Below, one piece after another: positions 41,937-55,900 of a DNA stretch of 64,000 nucleotides. Position 1 is the stretch's first letter. Each line of letters begins with the position of its first letter. The stretch is from Lytechinus variegatus (Eukaryota > Echinodermata > Echinoidea > Temnopleuroida > Toxopneustidae): positions 24,814,464 through 24,878,463 of the forward strand of contig NC_054746.1 of assembly GCF_018143015.1 (NCBI RefSeq). Reading direction: 5' to 3'. The notes below the pieces were generated by a model. That model searched no databases, was not told the DNA's origin, and saw only the letters and a program-made list of their open reading frames with translations. A program made the position numbers and the translations under genes.

Positions 41937-42407
41937 GGCCAGAGGCATTCCACTTGTTTCTTTATATAACACCCAAACTCCATCCCCCCCCCAACCTGTA
42001 ACCAAAAAAAGTCAATTGATTAAAAGTAACTATAAGTTCATGGCAAACTCTGCAAAAAACAACACTAAATTAATTAAAGCACCTTCATGTCACCTTCCCC
42101 TCCCCCCACCTGGTGGTCTTGTAACCAACATCCCTGTGATGAATTGTCATGCTGATGTAATCCCTTTTTATAATCATCCTTTCTTTAAAATAATATCAAT
42201 TTGTGGATGAATGCCACCGAAGGATACATCCTTATTTAAAAAATAAGAGTCAATATATATTATCCAATAACATGCACAAGAACCATACTCAATCACATTC
42301 ATGAGACAAATATGTTGACAAATTATGCCTTATTCTAATACTACCTCAACATACTGTAATGGTGTCAAAATGAAATATGCTATTTTCAACTCCTTTAATA
42401 TAATCAG

Positions 42408-42566
42408 GGGCCTGTTGCATAAAACTCTTTACCTGAGTAAACTCCGGTAAAAACTGAAAACTAAGGTCAGACTGATTTCTGCCATTGACTTTAACACACA
42501 GCAAAAACTCTAGTAAAAACAACCTGAGTTTTCTCAGGTAAAACCTTTTATGTAATGGACCCCTGG
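42408..42566. mobile_element. Fold-back MITE with GGGGCC-TTGCATAAAA ends
   Basis: Left end ggggcctgttgcataaaact; the right end is the inverse of ggggtccattacataaaagg. Inner arms with cctgagtaaact / gagttttctcagg also pair. Related in end sequence to the element at 36030. Confidence 0.75.
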
Positions 42567-42830
42567 TCAATTAAGGCGGGGTATAACTTTCATATACTTT
42601 GATCTTGAAGGCACAAACAATTATAATCTGTACATTAACTACAAAAGTCAGACACATTTCATAAAGTTGAGGGTTTTATAGGAGGAAAAATATTCTTCAT
42701 GATCAATTCAAATTGGCAATTTATGAAATTCATGATATATAGTATATGGAAGAGCAGGTTGTAAGTGACAATACACAATTAGAACTAAATATGGTGATGG
42801 ATTTTCACCTTTGAATTCCACAAGTGTTTC

Positions 42831-43442
42831 TTAAAGGTCAAGTCCACCTCAGAAAAATGTTGATTTGAATCAATAGAGAAAAATCAGATGAGCACAATGC
42901 TGAAGATTTCATCAAAATCAGTTGTAAAATAAGAAAGTTATGACATTTCAAAGTTTCGCTTATTTTTAATAAAATAGTTATATGAACGAGCCAGAACTGA
43001 GAGAGTTGATGATGTCACTCACTCACTATTTCTTTTGTTTTCGATTGTTTGAATTACATGTATACAATATTTCAATTTTTACGAATTTGACAATTAGGAC
43101 CTCCTTGCCTGAAGCACAAAATGTTAAAATAATGGAATTCCATGTGTTCAGGGAGGAATGTATATAACTTCATTTCACATGACAATGACAAGAAAATCAA
43201 AATATTTCATATTTCAAACAATAAAAAACAAAAGAAATAGTGAGTGAATGACATCATCGACTCTCTCATTTGGATGTAGCTGGCTCGTTCATATAACTGT
43301 TTTTGTGAAATGAAGTGAAATTTTGAAGTTTTTTAACTTTCTTATTTTACATCCGATTTTGATGAAATTTTCAGTGTTATGCTTGTAGAATTTTTCTCTT
43401 CTTATTTAAATCAAGTTTTTGTTGGGGTGGACTTGTCCTTTA
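42831..43442. mobile_element. Family B MITE-like element, full copy
   Basis: Ends TTAAAGGTCAAGTCCACCTC and the inverse of TTAAAGGACAAGTCCACCCC. The interior is a long inverted repeat (agtgagtgacatcatc and its inverse; ttcacatgacaatgacaag). About 610 bases without coding. Confidence 0.85.
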
Positions 43443-44431
43443 ATTGTGTTTCTCATTTTTTTCTGTTTTAAACATGCTTTTATGGTTGTTGATTACAATG
43501 AAATTAGTTAGTATGCCCAGACACAATTCCACTGAATTATACAAGTAAAGAAATATTACTACAATTCTGTCCCACAATGCATTGCAAGACAAAAACCATA
43601 CATATCAAATCAAAATGAACTTGATGCCAGGGTAGACTTCATCCTTTAAGAAAATGCCTCATCAGTATCATTTTGAAAAGATAAAATTTAGTTTCATTTT
43701 AATGTCTGGAATATATCAGTCATATAAAGACAGTAAACAAATAAAACAGAGCATGAAATACAATATACTGTACTTAAATATTTTGATAAGCTTAACAGGC
43801 AGTTCAAGCTAAATTCTTAAGTACATGGATTAATACACTTTCATTGCCAGCTATATTAAAGCTATAATACTAAAAAGAAATGCTAAGGTGTAAAGTATAA
43901 AGCTATAGTGCAAAGGTGTAAGGAACACACCATCATTAGTATACTGTTAAAGTGTATAGTGGGCAGATTCATATACTCTGAGTACCAAATTCACTTTACT
44001 AGCTGAGCTAAAAAGGTGCAAAGTGTTCTATTGTATGAATTAATACAACACGATTTCTTTGAATCTACATGTATTTGCTCACCTTTTTTTCCTCTGCTTC
44101 TTGATAAACACTCTAATCCTAACACTCATGTAAATAAGAATTACACTTCTTTTATGATAATCGTCATATAATATCTTTTTTTCAATAATGCTGGCAAGTT
44201 TGAAGTATGAATTTTTACAAATTACGATACTTGCATAGAATTTGATTAAACAGCAGTTCACAATAAATTCAAATTAAAAAAAATGTTCAAAAAATCTTTA
44301 AAATGACATTTACATGTATTACTCAAAATATAGTTTCATCCATGTGCAAGATCAGAATATAGATTTTATGGATAAAAACTCATTTAGATTTATATTTGCA
44401 GTACACTCATCACTACAGTCCAGCTTTGTTT

Positions 44432-44478
44432 CCTCTCTCTCTCCCTCCCTCCCTCTCTCTCTAGCTCTCTCTCTCACT
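44432..44478. repeat. CT-rich microsatellite
   Basis: Alternating CTCT and CCCTC runs. Confidence 0.85.
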
Positions 44479-45156
44479 ATCACTTAGTCTTGATCATCAT
44501 CCTTCATTCTCCTTGTACTTGCTTACAGACTTTTTAATTCATATTTTACATAAGTATGTACAAATCAGAAATTTGTTCAAACCTACAACAAAGAAACAAA
44601 ACTTAAATACATAGTGAAAAACTTAACACCTCAAATTCATGGAATCGGTCACATTGTTGTGCATGATGAGAAAGTACTAATTGCACATAAACAGTGTATA
44701 CGTAAAATCATTCACATACCTCTAAAAAAAAATTAATGATTATTAAAATGTGAGAAAATATAACCTAGTTTGTCTTCTACAGGCCAGTTATTTTCATATA
44801 CTGTATGATTATTTCCGAGGGGGGGAGGAGGTGTCTTATGTGGTATGCTACTGAAGTAAAAATACAACAACAAAAAAGCAAACAACAACCATCATTTCAG
44901 ATACCCGAAATGTTACCCATCACTGGGTGTGGTTCTTTTAATGCCGTTATTACTTTTTGTGCACCTTTGTGAAAAATTGTGCAAAATATCTACAAATGTA
45001 GCATTTTCAGCAAAATTTCCCATTTCAAAATCTCACTAGACAAGAACCACTCCACATACACAACCCTGTTTACTTCTGAACAGAATACCCAACATTACAC
45101 TCACATGATGATATATTTTAAGGAGCAAGAATAAAAAATGTACAGGAAAACTAATA

Positions 45157-45303
45157 CTAGGGATGCCAGTTGGAATTGATCAGATGGCCTGAAAATCACC
45201 TAGAATACAATATTTTGTACACAAAAGTACTAAAACTATGGCCTGAAAATAACTGGCCAGAGCCTGAATTCAGGGTTTTGCCTGAAAACTGGCATCCCTG
45301 TAA
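45157..45303. mobile_element. Small MITE with AGGGATGCCAGTT ends
   Basis: Left agggatgccagtt and right aactggcatccct are perfect 13-bp inverses about 145 bases apart. The phrase tggcctgaaaat occurs twice inside. Confidence 0.8.
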
Positions 45304-45310
45304 GACATCT

Positions 45311-45793
45311 TTAAAGGGGAAGTTCACCCTGAAGAAAACTTTGTTGCAAAAATAGCAGAAAAAATAGTAAAATATTGGTGAAGGTTTGAGTAAAAACCGT
45401 TAGAGTAAGAAAGTTATTAGAGTTCAAAGTTTTGGACTTGTGACGTCATGTGTTATGCAATATAAAATGCATGAATTTCAAATTTTGCATGGTTCCTGAT
45501 GACTTAATTTTGTTTTCTATTCATGATCGGGTGTAAAATAATTTGTCTATCGACATACAAAAGGTACAGTGAAAACCATTTTCAATTTTCTGAGAAAATG
45601 ACATTTCATTGATTTTTTACCATTCGCTATGTAGGAATGCTGCTCGCATATGACGTCACAAATCAAAGAATTGAAATTCTAATAACTTTTTAATTATTTG
45701 ATGAATTTTTCTCAAACCTTCGGCAATATCTTTTATTATTTTTTCTGCCATTTTTACAATAAGGTTTTTGTCAGGGTGAACTTCCCCTTTAAA
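45311..45793. repeat. Family A fold-back element, copy 3
   Basis: Ends TTAAAGGGGAAGTTCACCCT and the inverse of TTTAAAGGGGAAGTTCACCC. TGACGTCA occurs twice, at 45441-45448 and 45651-45658. Confidence 0.88.
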
Positions 45794-46831
45794 GGTCAAT
45801 TACTGTGGGGTGAAATTCATAATGCATTATTTTGAAGCACATGAAATATGAATTATCTTAAAACAAAATTTTCTTAGGTTGATCAACAACACAAAATCTT
45901 CATTTCTCAAATTCATGTATAATGTACTTCATAAGAATGCGAACAAGACATGAAACTTGAGGAGGGTTAAATACTTTTATACATGGGAAATAAATATAAA
46001 ATACCATCACCAAGTTTACAAAAAATGAAGGACAAGGAAATAATAAACTGCTACATGATGATGACTAAGCTTTGTTATAGCTTATATAACTGGAGTCATT
46101 GTATTTCCTCCTGCACATACCTACTTGTGCATGTACACCAAACATTCAGAAAAGAAGGTTTGATTATCGCATCGAACCTTACATCATTAGTACCATTTCT
46201 CAAAAGCCTATTATCATTCAATATTATAAATACAAAGTTGTACAATAATTTTCATCAGCCTGGTTCATTCGATTATTAAAATTCATGATTTGATATAGCT
46301 TTCATTAATATATTTCAAATCATAATTCTGTTATAGAAGTTTCAGGGTACAAGACCAAGGTCGTACTCACATGATTGACATGAGATCAAAATATCAATTA
46401 TAAAAATATGGATTTCTGATTCTCGCGTAAATCATGATTAAAATATCTAAAGCTTTTGTCATTGGAAGCTGTATCTCTAACAGTCAATACTTGATTTATC
46501 TGTATCTTTGGTAGGCAAACTACGTAGGTGTGAGTTGTAGAACATTCCCAAGAGGACGACTTCCCACAAGAACATGAGAATTAAGTCCTCGAGGGAGTCA
46601 TCATCCATGAGAGTTGTCCTACTCAAGAAACAAAACATTACCATAATCGAAACTCAGTACACACACATATAGGACACACCAGGCAACCCGTATTTCAACT
46701 ACGGTAGAGAGCTTTAAACAATGGTTACTTAGTACACCTTTGTGAATATGAATTAATTACTCAAAGAAAACTTACAACAGGTCTGTTCCAATGTGGCACA
46801 TATGAGATGGAAAAACAATGAACGCTTCCTC

Positions 46832-46987
46832 TTAACTCAACATAGGGTAGTAAATTTTCTTGTCGTGTTCACAGTTCTCATCCCGCAGATTTGATTTCGG
46901 TGCTGAGTTTGGTGCAATGCAGTCAATGAGCTTGAAATCTTTGTCCAAACAAAATTCAATTTGTGATAAGTACACACGCTCCGTCTT
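46832..46987 (-). CDS. RNASET2: RNASET2 last coding exon
   Basis: 51 codons plus TAA after acceptor tttatttgtag. KTERVYLSQIEFCLDKDFKL, then IDCIAPNSAPKS, ending KKIYYPMLS. Confidence 0.92.
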   Translation of the reverse strand, partial: KTERVYLSQIEFCLDKDFKLIDCIAPNSAPKSNLRDENCEHDKKIYYPMLS

Positions 46988-49900
46988 CTACAAATAAAAG
47001 AAACAAGTATCTCATTTAATTAGGGATTCAGAGGTTTAAATACTGAAAAAATATATGATTTTAAGCAAATTGTAGGGTTAGAAGAGACAGAAAATGATAT
47101 CAGTTTGATGAAATAACCTTTTAAAATTTGGTGTTACATCAATTATGAATCAACATACTAACCATTTAACACTCATGTTACAATATCTGTTACATAGATG
47201 TAGCATTGTTGAACTGATAAATTCTGTTTGGATGTCGACATTTACAGGGTATGTTGTTATAGCCTTCTTTATATTCATTTATAAAATACAAAAAGAATCA
47301 ATTCAAAAGAAAATATTTTCCTACAAAAACAAAGACTTCGAAAATGATTTGTACAATCCATCAAGATGCTATCAGCCCATTTCCAAAGGAAAGCCCTCTG
47401 CAGGCCATCAGGACTTCATTGTCCCGGCTTGGAAGTCATAACTCTCGTCAAGTTTCCCTCTTTTCTACCAGAACATATTACTTTTTTTTAATAGTTTGGA
47501 ATTATTAAGAAAGTTTAGCTAGGAGCTTGAAAACTAGGAGGATTTTAAACAACAGGTACCGGGTAATGTAGAACTAAAAATATTTACCTTATCATATACA
47601 CATGTTAGTGTTGGATCAGTGCCAATGACATCCTTAACAGCATTATTAATTGTTTGGTACATATACCAATTTGTATCAGAAGGGACGACTGCACTAGCTT
47701 CAAGCATCCTGTCAGAGAACAAATAAAACACAAATGAAATGATACCTGACAAATCTAATTTAACGATCACTATAAATATTCTCTTTTTTTCAAATCTAAT
47801 TAACTTGGAGACTATTAACTTCGGGGACAATTTGTAACATACTACACTTTGATACAATGATGTTTGATCCTGTATTTTTAAAAGGACCACCAAACTCCAT
47901 TAATTGGAATGTATGGTTTTGATGTCTTCAGGAGAATGGTGATGTTGAATAGTAATGGTAAAGATGCTAGTGATGAAGATGAGAATGGTGATGATGAGGA
48001 GGAGGAGAAGGAAGAAAACTCTAATGATGTTCAAATAACGCAGAATTCAACAAGATTAAATAAAGACCTAACCTTGAGATTGTTAATAGTAGTACATACT
48101 GATGATCTCGACATCTTGTTTCTTATCTAATTGTGATAACGCAAAAGAAAACATAATTGGCAAATATCGGCCCGATAATTATTGAAATTTTACTTTGAAA
48201 TATAATCTTCCATGAAGGCAAATAGCAAGAACTACCCATTTGGGTACATGTAATTATACTGATGTATTAGCAAAAAGTTTGTTTGTTTCATCAAATCATT
48301 TCATTCATTTCAAACAAATCCATCATGTAATATCATATGAATTATTCAGTTTAATAGCAACTCAAATACAATTATGGATAAATAGAAAAAGAACAACAAA
48401 AAGGCTTGACATTGATGATTTGAAGGGACATACATGACATGTAATGGACCTAAATGGTAATATGTAACCTAGTTATTTAATAAATCATTGTTTTGCCATA
48501 CCATGATCTGTAATTTTATTTCAATTCATATGTCCAGTACTCACCAATGAACAAAATTAAATGGGGGCTAGGGGCGATCCAGCCCCCGAAATGCTCAAAA
48601 GGGCCGTGGTAACTAAAAAAGGAGCCCTGGACATCCTAATTCATTGCAATGTTAAAGCTTGTCCAATGTTCAGATTTAGGCAGTAGTTTGTGAAAGTAAC
48701 CCCCAAAATGAAAAAAAAAAAAAAATTTAGTTTTATAAAAAGCCAATTTTCAAACAGTTATTTTTTTTATTGTGACATCATATGTGAGCAGCTTTCCACG
48801 TATCATGCATTAAAATAATCAACAGACAATCATTTCACAACCGCTCCTGAACAAAAAGAAATATATTTTAGTTATCATGAATCATTAACATTGAAATTTA
48901 TGCATTTTATATAACATAACATTAATATATGAAAAAGCAGCTGCTCTTATACAACATCACAGATCTAAAACTTAAAATTCTAATTCAATCTTTGATGGAT
49001 CTTTTTTTCAAACCTTCACCAATGATTTTTATTCCTGATATTTTACATCATTGCTAAGCTTCGGGGTCCAATGACCCTTTTCATCCATCTTATGAATATA
49101 AATCAAAGCTCAGGTAAACTGCCCACTGGTCATAATGTGAGCAACAAGAAATGTGCTGCACAAGTAATTTATCTACAGTATATACTGTACATGTAGGTCC
49201 TATCCTGTATTTCAATGGAAGATTGAGTACTGAAACAGAAGACACTTAAGCAAGTCATCGTGGTAGACCACATCCATCATTTTATTTTTCATTCAGGAAC
49301 ACATTTCACAACCTTGTTGGGATTTCCCTGATCAACCCATGACAACATTCTGTTCAAACATGATACAAGAGATTTTTAATCAGCTGACAATTTAATGCAC
49401 AGCTGAGGCAGCTCAAAAATCAAACTCTGTCATTTTCACTACCCTCAAAGTTTATGCACAGATTGGCTTTGTTTCAAAACACTTCCAAAAGCTTCAAAAT
49501 ATTTGGGAAACAGGATATCTGTAACAAAAGGAACATTTAATAATATTCCAGGAGGAAATAAAACATAGAGCACAGAGTATTCTGTCCAACTCTGAGAGTG
49601 AATTGTCACTTGGCTACACACTTATCTACATGTAGCTTCATCTAATCTAATACCAATCTGGAATCTGGAAAGGTTTACATGTATCTAATACCGTGTTTAC
49701 ACATTGACTCGGCTCGGGTGTTGAATCCGCGAGCCAGGTTGAACACTGCGAAGAAGGGATCAGAGATCGCGTTTATACGTACATATAAAAAGGCGAGTTC
49801 AACACGGCTCGCGGATCTCGAACGGAAGAAGAATTATGACGTCGCAAATTCACCGCCGGAATCGAATCTTGTCCGTGCGAACAACAACAATGCCAAAAGT

Positions 49901-52900
49901 GAAAGCGCGCGCAGTGACCTGGTCAAGAGAGTTCGACACGGCTTTCTGTTTACACACGAAAAAATTGCCGAGTCTGACTCGGCTCGCGGGTTGAAACCTA
50001 CGATTTTGGCGGATCAAAAAAGCCGTGTTCGACACGGCTCGCGGATCACACTGATCGCGTTTACACAGCATAAAATTGCCGTGTTGAGCACGGCTCGCGT
50101 GTCGAACCCCCGAGCCGTGTCACTGTGTAAACACGGTATAAGTGGTGTGATGATAACACAAATTGTTCATTTTCCACATTCATATTTTGGTAAGCTTTTT
50201 CTTCCAAAGCGGCAAGCTTCACCTACACCAAAGATTGTAGAATGCGTAGTTGCTGATCAACGCAGCATGGCAAAGGTAAAAACTCATGACTGAGAAAAAC
50301 AAATAGTTTTGTCATGCACATATAGGTCAAATGTCCTAGGAAGAACAGGAATTATTTGATACAGCTGCAACCTGCCCAGAAAAGAGCAACAGCAATAAGG
50401 TACCTAACATACCCCAAAATAAACCATTCGCACCAGAAAGGACTGAGCAGACGGAAAGTTTGAAGGGTTTGAAAAAGGTTAGAGGGATTTGTTACCAAGA
50501 GCTTGCCCCATCATCCCACCCCCCCCCTCGGACTCCATGACACAAAGGTTTGCAATTAATACTAAATACTTGATGACCAATAAATATCATTGTTGCATGC
50601 ATACTCTGTTTAAAACACTGACCAGGAACCAATCAGTGGGGTTCTTTCATATTTGCAACTCGTCTTGCACCGTTGTATTAAGGAGCCCCGAATGCTGTTC
50701 TTATGCTTTATGGAATGAAAGGAAATAAAAATGGTACTTACCCTTTGATGTCATATTGTTTTCTCAGAGAGAGAGTCTGTTGAAAGTAATTATGCTCTCC
50801 ATACAAGGCCGGCAATGATGAAGCACAAGTGCCATGCTTTTCCCATTCATGTGACCTGATTGAGGAAAACAAAATACAATGGTTGGTCACCTGATATGCC
50901 TTGTTTACAAAGTGAAAGGCAAGCAAAGGGGAAGTCCAATCCTGACATTTTTTATGGGGAATTTATTTTTTGATCCAAGGGAAAAGTTGATTGAAAATAA
51001 AAGGAAAATAATAAAAACAAATTAAGTAGTTAACATGTTAAAGTTGCGAAAAGTTGTTGTCTCTTATTGACGAAAATTTCAAGTTGACTGTGTAAGTGAT
51101 GTCACTTTTTTCTTAGTTGTTATATAGGTAGCTTTAAAAATACCTGAACTTTTTAAATTTGGCTGAAATACATAGATGAACTTTTTTAAATTGAAAATTA
51201 AATTATCCTCCCTATGCCCTTGGTCACAATGTAATTGGATGCTGGGTAAGGGCTGTATTCCACCATTTGCTCTCATGCACAAAATTACTAAAATGTCTTT
51301 TTTTTTCAATAATATAAATCATCATAATTTTCTTTTTTATGAGGACTAACAATACTGTCTGCATTACATTTGAGATGCACCCATAGAGAAAGGGGCTTAA
51401 TGAAAAAAAAAATTCTCACAATGAAGCACATGATAGAGATCGTCTCTACCACTGTATTGAATAGCTAGCTTGAAGTGGTGATCTCACTTATAAACAGAAA
51501 TAATTTACTCCATATCTGATTTCTTTCAGACTATTACCATTCTGCTTCTCTTGTCAGAATTATTTACAATTTGCTTATAGACAGACCACAATGAGTTAAG
51601 TGCAATAATTTGAATTCTGTCAGCAAATGTTTGAATTTAGGTTCTCCTCAAGGCTGTGTAATTTCACCAACTCTCTTTTCTCTCTATACAAGCGATTGTA
51701 ATGTCACCCACGATAATTGTTCAATAATTAGGTATGCTGATGACACCGTCATCACTGGTTTCATCCTAGGAGACAGTAGGTCATATCTTAGGCAAGTTGA
51801 TCAATTTGTAAACTGGTGTGATCAACATCACCTAGTTCTTTACGTAAACAAGACTAAGGAAATGGTATTTGATTTTCGTCGTTCTTCTCAACCCCATGAA
51901 CCATTACTTATTCACGATGAAAGGATTGAACATGTTTCTGAATTTAAGTACATTGGAATCACTATTGATGGTAAACTGAACTGGAACAAGAACTCACAAA
52001 TTGTAGCAGGCAAGGCATGTCAAAGGTTACACTTTTTGAGGAAACTCAAGGAGTTTCGTCAAGATAATAGGATCTTGGTTCTTTTCTACCAATCTCTTAT
52101 TCAGGGTATCCTCACTTTCAATTTTTTGTGCATTTTTGGCAATCTCTCAAATAAAAATCTGAAAAAAATTGAAAGACCCAGGAAAATCACACAAAGACTG
52201 ATTCACTCGAATCTTCCCCCCATCAGTACTTTGTATGAAAAACGTATTTTACTAAAAGTACATTGTACATACAATCATGAATGATCCATCACATCCATTG
52301 CACAGTTTCTTTGGATTCAACCGCTCGGGCATTCGCATCCGTGCACCCAAGAGTAACCGTTCACGATTTAGACAATCGTTTGTACCCAATGCAATTCATA
52401 TGTACAATGAGAAAGTTAAACGTTGAGGCTTTTGTAATCACGTACAGTATGTCAGCATTCAATCCTTGACGTCTTTGCCCGTCTACCCGATATTATATTA
52501 TTAGTATTATGAAGTAATTCAATTCGAACACACTTGTAATTGATCTCCATGCAGCCCATTCTTGCCTCTGTCCTTCCCATCTTCACTTCAAAGTCGGTTT
52601 TTTAATGTGTTCTTTTTTGTTATGCAATTACTTTTACGTATGAGTACAGCTGTGTATCCTCGCTGCAATTCTGTAATGCCTAATTATCATTCCGTTGAGT
52701 TTTTTTTTCTTTCCCTCTCTATCTCTTTCTGCTAAGATTTCCCTCTATCTTCTTCGCTCACTTTCCTTCTCCACTGTGTTCACTTTTGTTGTATCCACCT
52801 AATTGCATTGACGCCCAATGGCGACAATGCATTGTTCTTGTTCCATATTCCTATTCCGTAATCTTCTTCTTCTTCTTCTTCTTCTTCTTCTTCCACCAAA

Positions 52901-55900
52901 ATCCCATTTGTTTAACACATGGTTTTGTTAGCTCTACCCTGACTCCGTCCCTGATCCAAATTCATCCAAATTTGGTAGACATGTTGTCCAGCATCCCTAG
53001 TTGTGCCTCTCGTCTTCCATTTTCCAAAATCACTCATGCATGACCATCCAGGCGCCATTTTGTCAATTTCAAGTCCATTTGCATACCATTCTTCATTCTT
53101 TCATATCTCAGTTATCCTGCATGCTACAGACTTCTAACAAATTGCTATAGATAGTCCAAGAGTTGCTCCATCATCTGCGACGTATAACTTGACCTTCAAA
53201 ATGCCATCTTCATGCCTTAAATTCAAATCCGAAATAGCCTTCCTTCAAAATCTTCATATTTATTGAAATGTAATGTCTAAAAGTCGTAAAATGGCCGTAA
53301 CTTTTCTGTTTTTATTCATTTTGCGCTCATTCTTTTAGAAATTGATCACGGTATCATAACATACATGCTACTAAGTTTTCACGCATCATTGATCTTCCAT
53401 CATTGAAATAGCGCCCTCTAAAGTTTCAAAAACGCTTACCTTTGAATGCCCCTCATTGCGTCATGCATGGCCAAACCCGTACCCTTTCTTGGATTTAGGG
53501 TCTTCAAGATATGCCCTTTCATGCCATTTAAAAAAATATATACCTTACAACTGACGAAATATCTCAAAAATGCTCCCGAAAATCAGCAAAATACCCAAAA
53601 ATGCACTTTACTGCCAGCACAACTTCAACTTGCTCTTTTTCCTTATTATTGAAGCTTATTCTTTTTAACTTGGCAGATATGAGTATTGATATATACCTAA
53701 ACAGTTCGTTAATGTTTTGTAACAGAAACTAACAAATTGCTGACGGTAGCTTAAAATTATTGTGCAAAACCTTTATTTTTAATGTCTTTCTTTATATGGC
53801 ATTTACTTCCGGTCTATTGCCTCCACACAAATAAAAGTGGTATCAATGTCACCGCATTGCAATACTCTTTCCAGTGATACCAAATACGACATAGGTTACA
53901 ACAGAAAATTTCAAGATAAGTCAATCTGAACACATGGTATACTGCTCACAATGCACACATTTTCAACAACCACGTATGGGCCGCCAATATGGTCTAAAAA
54001 AATTTTACTCGAGAATGTAACTTCCTATGGACAGCAAAATGTGCTAATATCCAATTTGATTAACATGTAATATTTGTTAGTCCTCCCCTGCCACCGTTCC
54101 TCATCAAAATTCATTCTAATTTGGTAGACATGTTATCCATAATTAGTGACCATAACTTTAGAAATAGCGCCCTCTATTGCAAAGTCTTAAAATAGTTGAA
54201 TTGCCATAACTTCCTTTGAATTTATTTTTGTCTCATATTTTCAGGGTTTGCCAATTGTATCATTTCACATAATCTAACTGTGTTTTACGCATCAGTGACA
54301 ATTCCTTTAAGAAATAGCGCCCTCTAATATTTTGAGAATGTATATCATCTACAGTTTTCTTTCTATCTCTTTCTGTTTCTTGCCCTCTATTAAATCAGAG
54401 GCGTCAATGCATGCACATCGTTCTGAAACGATTGCAGTTCTAGTCTTCTTCTTCTTCTTCTTCCACCAAAATCCCATTTGTTTAACACATGGTTTTGTTA
54501 GCTCTACCCTGGCTCCGTCCTTCATCCAAATTCAACCAAATTTGGTAGACATGTTGTCCAGCATCCCTAGTTGTGCCTCTCGTCTTCCATTTTCCAAAAT
54601 CACTCATGCATGACCATCCAGGCGCCATTTTGTCAATTTCAAGTCCATTTGCATACCATTCTTCATTCTTTCATATCTCAGTTATCCTGCATGCTAAAGA
54701 CTTCTAACAAATTGCTATAGATAGTCCAAGAGTTGCTCCGTCATCTGCGACGTATAACTTGACCTTCAAATGCCATCTTCATGCCTTAAATTCAAATCCG
54801 AAATAGCCTTCCTTCAAAAACTTCATATTTATTAAAATGTAAAGTCAAAAAATCGTAAAATGGCCATAATTTTCTTGTTTTTATTCATTTCGAGCTCATA
54901 TATTCAGGAGTTGATTACAGTACCGTATCATACATACTACTCAGTTTTCACGCATCACTGATTTTTCGTCATTGAAATAGCGCCCTCTAAAGTTTCAAAA
55001 ACACTTACCTTTGAATGCTCCTCATTGCGTCATGCATGGCCAAACCCGTACCCTTTCTTGGATTTAGGGTCTTCAAGATATGCCCTTTCATGCCATTTAA
55101 AAAAATATATACCTTACAACTGACGAAATATCTCAAAAATGCTCCCCAAAATCAGCAAAATACCCCAAAAGGCACTTTAATGCCAGCACAACTTCAACTT
55201 GCTCTTATTTCCTTATTATTGAAGCTTATTCTTTCTAACTTGGCAGATCTGAGTATTGATATATACTTCAACAGTTCGTTAATGTTTTGTAACAGAAACT
55301 AACAAATTGCTGACGTCAGCTTAAAATTATTGTGCAAAACCTTCATTTTTAATGTCTTTCTTTATATGGCATTTACTTCCGGTCTATTGCCTGCGCACAA
55401 ATAAAAGTGGTATCAATGTCACCGCATTGGAATACTCTTTCCAGTGATACCAAATACGACATAGGTTACAACAGAAAATTTCAAGATAAGTCAATCTGAA
55501 CACATGGTATACCGCTCACTATGTACACATTATCAACAACAGAATTGTACACAGTGTCTATTGCATCGGTCTCGCGCAAAAACGAACTGAACGTACTATG
55601 GCACGCCATTTGTCCAATAAGGCGATAAACTCAGTTTATGCATGCACATCGTTCTGATATGTACTTAACACTGGGTTACGTTGATGAATTGTCAGCGAAT
55701 TCGTATGCTTATTTCTATTACTCTCTCTGCGTCTTTCTGTCTCTCTCTTTGTTCAGCGGCCACATGGTCTAAAAATGGACGAAATTTGTTTGACTCGAGA
55801 ATGTAATTTCGTATGAAAAACAAAATCTGCCAAAATCCAATTTGATTAACATGTAATTTTTGTTAGTCCTCTCCTGCCTCCGTTTCTCATCCAAATTCAT

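Noticed and set aside
49679..50293. 204-codon open frame on the plus strand
   Set aside because: It lies mostly inside a terminal-inverted-repeat element and consists of its repeated words; no protein family or splice context.
52786..55302. Matching short open frames repeated about 1.57 kb apart
   Set aside because: They repeat only because the DNA is tandemly duplicated; no protein family and no sign of coding constraint visible.
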